DNA from: Actinomycetota bacterium | GTDB taxonomy: Bacteria > Actinomycetota > Thermoleophilia > Gaiellales > Gaiellaceae | DNA length: 25,842 bases | Direction: 5' to 3' | NCBI GenBank assembly: GCA_005883245.1 | Contig: VAXT01000050.1 | Coordinates: 1 to 25,842 of the forward strand | Shown: positions 15,425-22,724 of the stretch, piece by piece | How positions within the stretch are numbered: position 1 is the first letter of the stretch | Layout of the letters: the number at the start of each line of letters is the position of its first letter | Translations under genes and position numbers: made by a program | Notes under the pieces: generated by a model | Seen by the model: the letters and a program-made list of their open reading frames with translations, nothing else | What the model was told of the DNA's origin: nothing | Database searches by the model: none

Positions 15425-15874
15425 ATGGACGAACGAGCCCTCCACATCCAGCACCGCATGTATCAGTACTCTCGAGCCATTTATCGCTCTATCAAGGACC
15501 TGGTCGACCCGTACGTGACCACGAAAGAGCAGGCCGAGTACCGCAAGGCGGTGCTCGAGGCCTGCGAGCACACGATGGAGCGTCTCGCCCACGATCCGCA
15601 GTACTTCGCGAAGCCGGAGCGTTCGCTGTTCCAGGACATCTGGCGCTACTTCCCGATCACGGCGCAGGCCCAGGTGGCCTGGGCGGTGAACGAAGGCGTG
15701 ACGGCGGCCGTCGCCTTCATCGAGGAGCAGATCGAGGCCGGCGCCTTCGACGGCGGCGTTCCGCGCTGTCACGCGACGACGCGCAAGGGCAAGCCGTGCC
15801 AGCGAACGCCGCTCCCTGAGCGGGACTACTGCCCCTCGCACCAGCACCTGGAACGCTCCAAGGTCGCAGCCTAA
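15425..15874 (+). CDS. Small conserved protein with a C-terminal Cys/His (zinc-like) motif
   Basis: A 149-residue protein of unknown function. The N-terminal two thirds are helical and acidic (HIQHRMYQYSRAIYRSIKD; FQDIWRYFPITAQAQVAW). The C-terminal segment has Cys-x11-Cys-x10-Cys-x2-His spacing in CHATTRKGKPC followed by YCPSHQH, resembling short treble-clef-like motifs described as Cys-x-Ala-Thr-Thr-x-x-Gly-x-x-Cys. I remember close relatives only in Thermoleophilia-type actinobacteria, so it may be lineage specific. ATG 15425 is chosen because it begins the conserved block; an in-frame TTG at 15389 is possible. The gene has its own promoter and a GC hairpin repeat follows its stop. Confidence 0.8.
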   Translation: MDERALHIQHRMYQYSRAIYRSIKDLVDPYVTTKEQAEYRKAVLEACEHTMERLAHDPQYFAKPERSLFQDIWRYFPITAQAQVAWAVNEGVTAAVAFIEEQIEAGAFDGGVPRCHATTRKGKPCQRTPLPERDYCPSHQHLERSKVAA

Positions 15875-15893
15875 GCGCCGGCCACCGCGGCTT

Positions 15894-15996
15894 AATTGAG
15901 TGGACACATGAGCTAGCCCCCTGCGCTTCGCGCGGGGGCCGCGGCCGAATTGAGTGGACACATGAGCTAGCCCCCTGCGCTTCGCGCGGGGGCCGC
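15894..15996 (+). repeat. 54-bp tandem direct repeat, two copies, each ending in a GC hairpin
   Basis: The 49 bases from 15894 recur identically from 15948 (period 54). Each copy starts aattgagtggacacatgag and ends with a C-rich/G-rich imperfect hairpin around gcgcttcgcgc. The octamer attgagtg also occurs inverted as cactcaat at 16012-16019, at the end of the minus-strand gene. The 136-base gap 15875-16010 holds nothing else. It could be a small mobile or REP-type element, or act as a bidirectional terminator for the two convergent genes. Confidence 0.65.
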
Positions 15997-16010
15997 CGCC
16001 GCTGCGCTCC

Positions 16011-16739
16011 TCACTCAATCTGGCGTACGTACGACTGCGGGTAGGTGCCCTGCGCGGTGTCGAGGGCGGTTCTAGCCTGCTGCTCGCTGTTGAAGATCCC
16101 GCTGAAGACGACGAAGTAGCCCGAGTGCAGGCTCGAGAACTGGGACGAGTCGAGGACGCCGACGTCCGTCAGGCCGGCGTTCATCGCCTTTCGTGCCTCG
16201 TTCAGCGCGGTCGTCCGGCCCCCGCTCTGGGGGATCGAGGACAGCACGATCGTCCAGCCGTTCTGGCCGGCGGGCCACTCAGTGAGCTGGTTCGAGGGCG
16301 GGGGCGGAGGGGGCTGCTCGGGCGCCGTCGTCGGGGTCGACTCGGTCGGCAGCGTCGACGTCTCGGTCACTGCCGGTAGTGACGCCGTGCCGGTGCCCGT
16401 GCCCAGCGGGACCGTCTCCTGGGTCTCGGCGCGCGTCTTTGTCGCGGACTCGTCCGTTCCACTCCTGGCCAGGATCGCGACCGCCCCGGCCAGCGCCGCG
16501 ATGATCAGGAGGCCGAGGACCGGCCAGATCCAGTCGCCGGGATAGCGCGAGAAACGGCGGCGCCAGGCCGTCGCGAGCACAGGGACGATGCCGCGCTGGA
16601 CGGGGAGGCGCAGCCCGCACTCGAGGCAGTACTCCTGCAGAGGCTCGTACGGGGCTCCGCAGCGCGGGCACTCGTCGGCGTCTGCGTCGACGGGAGGTGG
16701 GCCGGGGTGTTCCTCGGGAGGCTCGGGCGGGACGCCCAC
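16011..16739 (-). CDS. Zinc-ribbon membrane protein with SPOR-like C-terminus
   Basis: A 242-residue predicted membrane protein. An N-terminal zinc ribbon (CPRCG and YCLECG, residues 24-42) is cytoplasmic. A single membrane segment (about 70-92, WPVLGLLIIAALAGAVAIL) follows. A Thr/Pro-rich linker (100-150) leads to an extracytoplasmic domain (about 157-242, GWTIVLSSIPQS...GYFVVFSGIFNSEQQARTAL) with the look of a SPOR peptidoglycan-binding repeat. The GTG start follows the TAG of the preceding zinc-ribbon gene without a gap, so the two are coupled and probably work together. A role at the cell wall or division site is inferred from the SPOR likeness only. Confidence 0.75.
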   Translation of the reverse strand: MGVPPEPPEEHPGPPPVDADADECPRCGAPYEPLQEYCLECGLRLPVQRGIVPVLATAWRRRFSRYPGDWIWPVLGLLIIAALAGAVAILARSGTDESATKTRAETQETVPLGTGTGTASLPAVTETSTLPTESTPTTAPEQPPPPPPSNQLTEWPAGQNGWTIVLSSIPQSGGRTTALNEARKAMNAGLTDVGVLDSSQFSSLHSGYFVVFSGIFNSEQQARTALDTAQGTYPQSYVRQIE

Positions 16740-17306
16740 CTAGTGCTCCCAGGGATCGCCCGGCCGGTCCGGTTGCTGGTACATCGTTTGCGCGTCGTCC
16801 TGTCCGTTGCCGTCGGCGTTGCCAATCGGGACGGCCGTGCCGCAGTTCGCGCAGAACTGCGCGTCGGCCGGAAGGGCGTTGCCGCAGTTGGTGCACGAGA
16901 CGACGGGCTCCTCGCCGACCGGGCGTCCGCAGTTGGCGCAGAAGTGCGAGCCCCACTGGATCGGAGCGCCGCACGTGCACCGATGGCCGACGCCCTCGCG
17001 CCGCTGAGCGACGGAGACTTCCAGGAGCTCGTCGATCTCCTGAAGGCGCCCCTCGATCGCGAGCACCTCCTGACACTGCTCGACGAGCAGCTCCTGCTTG
17101 AACTGGTCGCGCCGGTACATCTCGAGCATCAGCCCGCCGAGGTCGCGGATCCGCTCCTCGCGCGTCCGGACGAGGGCTCTCCGCTCGCGCCTCAGAGCTC
17201 CCGGGGGTGGGACGCGCCCGGTGCGCTGCGGGGTCGCCGGCCCGCCCTCGGGCGCCTCCTCCGCGGGCCGCTTGCGGAACCTCTCGAGCAGGGAAAACCG
17301 TGCCAT
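16740..17306 (-). CDS. Coiled-coil protein with two C-terminal zinc ribbons
   Basis: A 188-residue cytoplasmic protein. Residues 1-40 are basic and Pro-rich, about 40-100 form a charged coiled coil (RREERALV-like start, LQEIDELLEVSV end), and two zinc ribbons follow: CTCGAP with FCANCG (109-126) and CTNCGN with FCANCG (137-154). The tail is Gln/Asp-rich. No enzymatic motif is present; double ribbons of this kind usually mediate protein or nucleic-acid contact. It lies 47 bases downstream of the aldehyde dehydrogenase stop on the same strand and directly upstream of the membrane zinc-ribbon gene. No Shine-Dalgarno precedes the ATG at 17306. Confidence 0.78.
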   Translation of the reverse strand: MARFSLLERFRKRPAEEAPEGGPATPQRTGRVPPPGALRRERRALVRTREERIRDLGGLMLEMYRRDQFKQELLVEQCQEVLAIEGRLQEIDELLEVSVAQRREGVGHRCTCGAPIQWGSHFCANCGRPVGEEPVVSCTNCGNALPADAQFCANCGTAVPIGNADGNGQDDAQTMYQQPDRPGDPWEH

Positions 17307-17353
17307 CGGGCGGGCGCGGAGTTTATCGGAGCGGCCGAGAAGCCCTCAGTGCG

Positions 17354-18781
17354 CTACAGGTCGACGATGACGACTCGCTGCTCGGTCAGCTCGTGCACCG
17401 AGTACGCCGGGCCTTCGCGCGTGTTCCCCGAGTCCTTCAGGCCTCCGTACGGCATCTGGTCGGAGCGGAAGGTCGGAGCCTCGTTGACGGTCACGCCGCC
17501 GAACTCGAGCTCCCGGGCAGCCTTCAGCGCGGCGCGGATGTCGGCCGTGAAGATCCCCGCCTGGAGGCCGTACCGCGTGCCGTTGGCGAGCTCGATCGCC
17601 TCGTCCAGCGACTCGTATGCGTTGACGACGCAGACCGGGCCGAAGACCTCCTCGCGGCAGACCTTGAGCTCAGGCGGCGCGTTCGCGATCACCGTCGGCT
17701 GGATCAGGTCGCCTTCCACTTCGCCGCCGACGAGCACCTCGGCCCCGCCCGAGCGCGCCTCGTCGATCCAGCTCAGGATGCGCTCGCGGGCCTCGTCGTC
17801 GATCACCGGGCCGACATCGGTCTCCGCGTCGCCAGGATCGCCGACGACGAGCTCCTCGACCTTGGGCACGAACTGGGCGACGAAGTCGTCGTAGACCGGT
17901 TGCTGGACGTAGATGCGCTGCACGGAGATGCAGCTCTGGCCGGCGAACGAAAAGGCGTGCGCCGCGAGCTTCGATGCGGCCTCGTCGACCTCGGCGTCGG
18001 CCTGGACGATCACGGGCGTCGTGTTGCCGAGCTCGAGGAGCACCTTCTTGCGTGTCGCCCGCTCGCGGAGGCCCCAGCCGACGTCGGACGAGCCCGTGAA
18101 CGTGATCGCCCGGACCCGTTCGTCCTCGACGAGCACGTCGCCGATCTCGCTCGCGGGCCCGACGAGGACGTTGAGCCAGCCCGGTGGTAGGCCTGCCTCG
18201 TGTTCGAGTTCGGCGAGCGTCAGCGCGGAGAGAGGGGTCTGGCTCGCGGGCTTGAGCACGACGGCGCAGCCCGCCGCCAGCGCAGGAGCGATCTTGTGCG
18301 CTACGAGGTTGAGCGGGAAGTTGAACGGGCTGATCGCGCCGACGATCCCGATCGGCTCGCGGAGCGTGAACGCAAGCTTGCCCTCACCTGCCTGGGCCGC
18401 GTCCATGGGCACGACCTCGCCGGCGAGCTTGCGCGCCTCGACCGCCGAGAACGTGTACGTCGACATCGCGCGGCTCGTCTCGACCTTGGCCGCCTTGAGC
18501 GGCTTGCCGGCCTCGGCGGCGATCTGGGCCGCGATCTCGTCGTGGCGCCGGGCGATCCCGGACACGACTCGGACGAGGATCTCGGCACGCTTGTGAGCCG
18601 GGAGGGGATCGGCCATCGCCCGTTCGGCGGCGTCGATCGCTGCTCTCGCCTCCTTCGCGCCGGCCTTCGCCACGCGTCCGACGATGTCGCCCGAGTACGG
18701 GGAGCGAACCTCGACCCAGTCGCCCGTCTCGACCCACTCGCCGCCGATCAGGAGCTTCCGCTCGGTCGCAGTGGCTGCCAC
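17354..18781 (-). CDS. NAD(P)-dependent aldehyde dehydrogenase
   Basis: A 475-residue enzyme oxidising an aldehyde to its acid. Catalytic Cys284 lies in FAGQSCISVQRIYV, general base Glu250 in LLELGNTTP, and Asn154 in SPFNFPLN. The Rossmann-side FTGSSDVGWGL (228-238) and the C-terminal EEVFGPVCVV are typical. GQSC-I-S-V-Q resembles the lactaldehyde/phosphonoacetaldehyde group more than succinic-semialdehyde dehydrogenases, but the substrate is open. The start is GTG 18781; no ribosome site is visible, and only 17 bases separate it from the divergent ATG at 18799. Confidence 0.93.
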   Translation of the reverse strand: MAATATERKLLIGGEWVETGDWVEVRSPYSGDIVGRVAKAGAKEARAAIDAAERAMADPLPAHKRAEILVRVVSGIARRHDEIAAQIAAEAGKPLKAAKVETSRAMSTYTFSAVEARKLAGEVVPMDAAQAGEGKLAFTLREPIGIVGAISPFNFPLNLVAHKIAPALAAGCAVVLKPASQTPLSALTLAELEHEAGLPPGWLNVLVGPASEIGDVLVEDERVRAITFTGSSDVGWGLRERATRKKVLLELGNTTPVIVQADAEVDEAASKLAAHAFSFAGQSCISVQRIYVQQPVYDDFVAQFVPKVEELVVGDPGDAETDVGPVIDDEARERILSWIDEARSGGAEVLVGGEVEGDLIQPTVIANAPPELKVCREEVFGPVCVVNAYESLDEAIELANGTRYGLQAGIFTADIRAALKAARELEFGGVTVNEAPTFRSDQMPYGGLKDSGNTREGPAYSVHELTEQRVVIVDL

Positions 18782-18798
18782 GATGGGAGGATACGTCC

Positions 18799-20133
18799 AT
18801 GGACGTCCCTGACGTCAGCTACGCCCGAAGTGGCGAGGTCGCAATCGCCTACCAGGTGGTCGGGGAGGGGCCGATCGACATCGTGTTCGTCCGCGGAACG
18901 CTCGCCGACCTTCTGGCCGGGTGGGACATGCCGCTCTTCGTGAAGCACGTCGAAGGCATGGCCGAGTCGGGTCGCGTGCTCCTCTTCGACAAGCGGGGCA
19001 GCGGCCTTTCCGATCCGGTTCGCCAGGTGCCGACGCTGGAGACGAGGATGGACGACCTCCGCGCGGTGATGGACGCGGTCGACTCCGAGCGAGCCGTGCT
19101 CTGGGCAGCGCAGGAGGGCTCGCGGATCGCGCTTCTGTTCGCGGCCACGTACCCCGAGCGGACGAGCGCGGTGATCCTCTACGACCCGACCGCACGCGGG
19201 CTCTGGGCGCCGGATTACCCGTGGGCGGCGACCGACGAGGAGTGGCGGCACGAGCTGCGTGAGATTCGAGACCGGTGGGGCGACCGCCGGTATCTCGTCG
19301 AGCGTGCACACCGGCTGAGCCCGTTCGGCGCCCAGAACGAGGAGTGGCTCGAATGGTTCGTCTGGTACCAGCGGCGCAGCGCGAGCCCTGCGGAGGCCGT
19401 CGCGTTCCACCGGATGTCGATGGAGGGCGACGTCCGCGAGGTCCTGCCGTCCGTGCGGGCGCCGACGCTCGTGCTCCACCGCGCCGAAGCCCGCGACGAG
19501 GCAGCCTTCGTCGCGGACCGGGTCAGCGGGGCGAAGCGGGTCGAGGTCGAGGGGTTGCACGACTGGTTCAGCTGGGCCGATCCAGAGCACAACGCGGTGC
19601 TCCTTCGGGAGACGCGTCAGTTCATCGACGGCCTCGCGGGCACACCCGCGCCGGACCGCGTGCTCGCGACGATCATGTTCACGGACATCGTCGGCTCGAC
19701 CGAGCGAGCGGCAGAGCTCGGCGATGCCGCTTGGAGCGAGCTCCTGGCGCGACACCACACGCTCGTGCGCGGTGAGCTCGTGCGCTTCCGCGGCGAGGAG
19801 CTGGACACTTCGGGCGACGGTTTCTTCGCGGCGTTCGACGGGCCCGGACGCGCGATCGAATGCGCGGCCGCGATTCGCGACGCGGTCCGCTCGCTCGGCC
19901 TAGAGGTCCGCGCGGGCCTGCACACGGGCGAGTGCGAGCGGGTCGACGGCAAGCTGGGCGGGATCGCAGTGCCCACGGGAGCGCGCATCGCCGCGCTGGC
20001 CGAGCCGGGCGAAGTGCTCGTCTCGTCGACGGTGAAAGACCTCGTCGCCGGCTCGGGGATCGAGTTCGAGGATCGTGGCACCCGCGAACTGAAGGGCGTG
20101 CCGGGTGACTGGAGGCTCTATGCCGTCACGTGA
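18799..20133 (+). CDS. Alpha/beta-hydrolase-class III adenylate/guanylate cyclase fusion, copy 1
   Basis: A 444-residue fusion like mycobacterial Rv1900c. The alpha/beta-hydrolase module (about 1-280) has the family core FDKRGSGLSD (63-72) and LFAATYPERT, but the nucleophile elbow G-x-S-x-G reads AAQEG (103-107), so no serine is present and hydrolysis is unlikely. The cyclase domain (about 286-444) has both metal-binding aspartates, Asp296 in FTDIVGST and Asp340 in SGDGF, and Arg396. The transition-state Asn is Pro392 (AVPTGAR). Predicted role: a cytoplasmic ligand-responsive cNMP synthase. GGGAGG lies 8 bases before the ATG. It is the first of four tandem copies. Confidence 0.9.
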   Translation: MDVPDVSYARSGEVAIAYQVVGEGPIDIVFVRGTLADLLAGWDMPLFVKHVEGMAESGRVLLFDKRGSGLSDPVRQVPTLETRMDDLRAVMDAVDSERAVLWAAQEGSRIALLFAATYPERTSAVILYDPTARGLWAPDYPWAATDEEWRHELREIRDRWGDRRYLVERAHRLSPFGAQNEEWLEWFVWYQRRSASPAEAVAFHRMSMEGDVREVLPSVRAPTLVLHRAEARDEAAFVADRVSGAKRVEVEGLHDWFSWADPEHNAVLLRETRQFIDGLAGTPAPDRVLATIMFTDIVGSTERAAELGDAAWSELLARHHTLVRGELVRFRGEELDTSGDGFFAAFDGPGRAIECAAAIRDAVRSLGLEVRAGLHTGECERVDGKLGGIAVPTGARIAALAEPGEVLVSSTVKDLVAGSGIEFEDRGTRELKGVPGDWRLYAVT

Positions 20134-21397
20134 TGCGCCGGTGGTCGCCCATGCGTAGCCCGGAGCTTCGGCCGGAGATTCCCGACGTTCTGTACACGCG
20201 TAGCGGTGACGTAGCGATCGCGTACCAGACGTTCGGAGACGGGCCTCCCAATCTCGTTCTCGTCCCGACATTCAGCAATCTCGTGTTCCCGTGGCTGAAC
20301 GCCAGCTGGCGCGAGATGTACGAACAGTTCGCGTCGTTCGTACGACTGATCATGCTCGACAAGCGGGGAACCGGCCTCTCTGACCGACCGCGCGAACTGG
20401 GCACACTCGAAACGCGTATGGACGACATCCGTGCAGTGCTCGATGCTGCGGCAGCAGAGCGTGCAGTGCTGGTGGGCTTGGGCGAGGGCGGTCAGACTTG
20501 CGCGCTCTTCGCGGCGACCTACCCGGAGCGCACAGAGGCGCTCGGGCGATCCGTGAGCGATGGGGATCCCGCGGGTACTTCGAGGAGCAGGCCGGGGTCA
20601 TCAACCCGACGGCCGACGACGAGTTCATCGACTGGTTCGTTACCTGCCAGCGCTTCTGCGCGAGCCCTGGAGCGGCGCTGACGTTCTACCGCGTCTACGG
20701 AGAAACGGACCTACGGGAGATGCTCCCGACGATCCGTGTACCCACGCTCGTGCTCTACGGCGCTTCTATGCGAGAACAGATGCTCGACCTGGCGGGCCGG
20801 ATCAAGGGCGCCCGGGCGCTCGAGATCGACGAGAACTTCGCGATCCGGTTTCGCGAGATTCCTCGCGAGGTCGAGGCATTCATTTCGGCGAGGCAGGTCG
20901 AGCCTGTCCCTGACACGGTTCTGGCCACTATCCTCTTCACGGACATCGTCGGGTCGACGGACCGAGCGGCCAAGCTCGGAGACCGGGCATGGCGGGACCT
21001 CTTGCACGACCATCACATGGCGGTCCGGCGCGAGCTGGCCCGATTCCGCGGCGAGGAGCTCGACACCGCGGGCGACGGCTTCTTCGCCGTCTTCGACGGG
21101 CCGGCGCGCGCCATCTCCTGCGCCCGCTCCATCGTCACCGCGGTCGGTGAGCTCGGCCTCGACGTGCGAGCCGGCGTGCACACCGGTGAATGCGAAGTCC
21201 ACGAAGGTAAGGTCGCCGGGATCGCCGTCTCGATGGGAGCGCGTGTGTCGGCTGCCGCCGCGCCCGGCGAGGTGCTCGTCTCGTCGACGGTCAAGGACCT
21301 CGTCGCCGGCTCGGGGATCCGCTTCGAAGAGCGGGGGACGCACGAGCTCAAGGGAGTCCCCGGAGAGTGGAGGCTGTTTGCCGTCGACGAGGCCTGA
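20133..21397 (+). pseudogene. Hydrolase-cyclase fusion, copy 2, with frameshifting internal deletion
   Basis: The N-terminal frame (from ATG 20133, overlapping copy 1's TGA; ATG 20151 is an alternative) runs through LDKRGTGLSD and LFAATYPERTEAL, then goes off frame at about 20545-20555. A second frame picks up at AIRERWGSRGYFEEQ and continues to the cyclase end at 21397. Compared with copies 1 and 3, about 110 bases (VILY...APDYPW...) are missing. The nucleophile elbow reads GLGEG (no serine). The cyclase part is intact: FTDIVGST, TAGDGF and the Arg of SMGARV. Either a pseudogene, or the cyclase half is translated alone from an internal start. Confidence 0.85.
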
Positions 21398-22715
21398 GAC
21401 GCGCTACGCGAAGAGCGGCGACCTGAACATCGCGTACCAGGTCGTGGGCGAGGGGCCGGTCGACCTCATCTACGTGCCCGGCTGGATCTCGAACGTCGAG
21501 CTGAACTGGGAGGAACCACCGCTCGCGCACGTCCTCGAGCGCCTGGCGAGCTTCTCGCGCCTCATCCTCTTCGACAAGCGCGGGACCGGCCTCTCCGACC
21601 CGGTCCCCACCGACCGGCTACCCACGCTCGAGCAGCGGATGGACGACGTTCGAGCCGTGCTGGATGCAGTTGGAAGCCGGCAGACGGCGGTCTTCGGCTT
21701 CTCCGAGGGCGGCCTGATGAGCGTTCTCTTCGCAGCGACCTACCCGGAGCGAACGACGGCGCTGCTGCTCTTCGGCGTGTTCGCGAAGCGCAGCTGGAGC
21801 CCCGATTACCCCTGGGCGCCGAAGCCGGACGACCGCGCACGGGAGATCGCGGACCTGGAGCGCAACTGGTCGGAGCGGATGGACCTCGACGAGCTCGTGC
21901 CCAGCGAGGACGAGGCCTTCAAGGAGCGTCTGGCGATGTACTTCCGTCGCAGCGCAAGCCCCGGCGCGGCGGCCGCGCTGATGCGGATGAACACGCAACT
22001 CGACGTGCGCGACGTCCTGCCGACCATCCAGGCGCCGACGCTCGTCATGCATCGCACCGACGACCGCGACGCGAACGTGGAAGAGGGCCGCTGGATCGCC
22101 GCCCAGATTCCGGGCGCGAAATTCGTCGAGCTGCCCGGAGATGCCCACACGCTCTGGGCGGGGAACTCCGACGAGGTCATAGACGAGATCGAGGAGTTCC
22201 TGACCGGCACCCGCCGAGGGCCCGAGCCGGACCGCGTGCTCGCAACCGTCCTCTTCACCGACATCGTTGGCTCGACCGAGCAGGCGACGAGGCTCGGCGA
22301 CCGGCGCTGGCGTGACCTGCTCGAACGGCATCACGCGCTCGTTCGACAACAGCTCGAGCGCTTCAAGGGCCGCGAGGTCGATACCGCCGGCGATGGGTTC
22401 CTGGCCACCTTCGACGGCCCGGCGCGGGCGATCCGCTGTGCCTCGGCGATCCACGCCTCGATGCGCGGAATCGGTCTCGAGGTGCGCGCCGGGCTGCACA
22501 CGGGAGAGTGCGAGCTCTTCGGCGACAAGGTCGCGGGCGTCGCGGTGCACACGGGCGCGCGGGTTGCGGCCGCGGCTCGCCCCGGTGAAGTGCTCGTCTC
22601 GCAGACCGTGAAGGACCTGGTCGCGGGGTCGGGCATCGAGTTCGAAGAGCGCGGCGCGCACGTTCTCAAGGGCGTGCCGGGCGAATGGAACCTCTACGCG
22701 GTCGCCGGGAGGTAG
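21378..22715 (+). CDS. Hydrolase-cyclase fusion, copy 3, with intact nucleophile serine
   Basis: A 445-residue fusion. This is the only copy with a complete hydrolase elbow, GFSEGG (107-112, Ser109), and a matching C-terminal histidine (His257 in GDAHTLW). Aspartates near 228-231 (RTDDRD) could supply the acid. The cyclase domain has Asp295 (FTDIVGST), Asp339 (TAGDGF) and Arg395 (VHTGARV), with His in place of the usual Asn. The start is TTG 21378: GGAGG lies four bases before it and the conserved TRYAKSGDLNIAYQ follows. This start lies inside the end of copy 2 (20-base overlap). The predicted hydrolase may act on an ester or lactone that also controls cyclase output; that link is inference. 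Confidence 0.9.
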   Translation: MPSTRPETRYAKSGDLNIAYQVVGEGPVDLIYVPGWISNVELNWEEPPLAHVLERLASFSRLILFDKRGTGLSDPVPTDRLPTLEQRMDDVRAVLDAVGSRQTAVFGFSEGGLMSVLFAATYPERTTALLLFGVFAKRSWSPDYPWAPKPDDRAREIADLERNWSERMDLDELVPSEDEAFKERLAMYFRRSASPGAAAALMRMNTQLDVRDVLPTIQAPTLVMHRTDDRDANVEEGRWIAAQIPGAKFVELPGDAHTLWAGNSDEVIDEIEEFLTGTRRGPEPDRVLATVLFTDIVGSTEQATRLGDRRWRDLLERHHALVRQQLERFKGREVDTAGDGFLATFDGPARAIRCASAIHASMRGIGLEVRAGLHTGECELFGDKVAGVAVHTGARVAAAARPGEVLVSQTVKDLVAGSGIEFEERGAHVLKGVPGEWNLYAVAGR

Positions 22716-22724
22716 GGGGCGCGT

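Noticed and set aside
15894..15996. CRISPR array
   Set aside because: Only two units, directly adjacent with no unique spacers, and no cas genes nearby.
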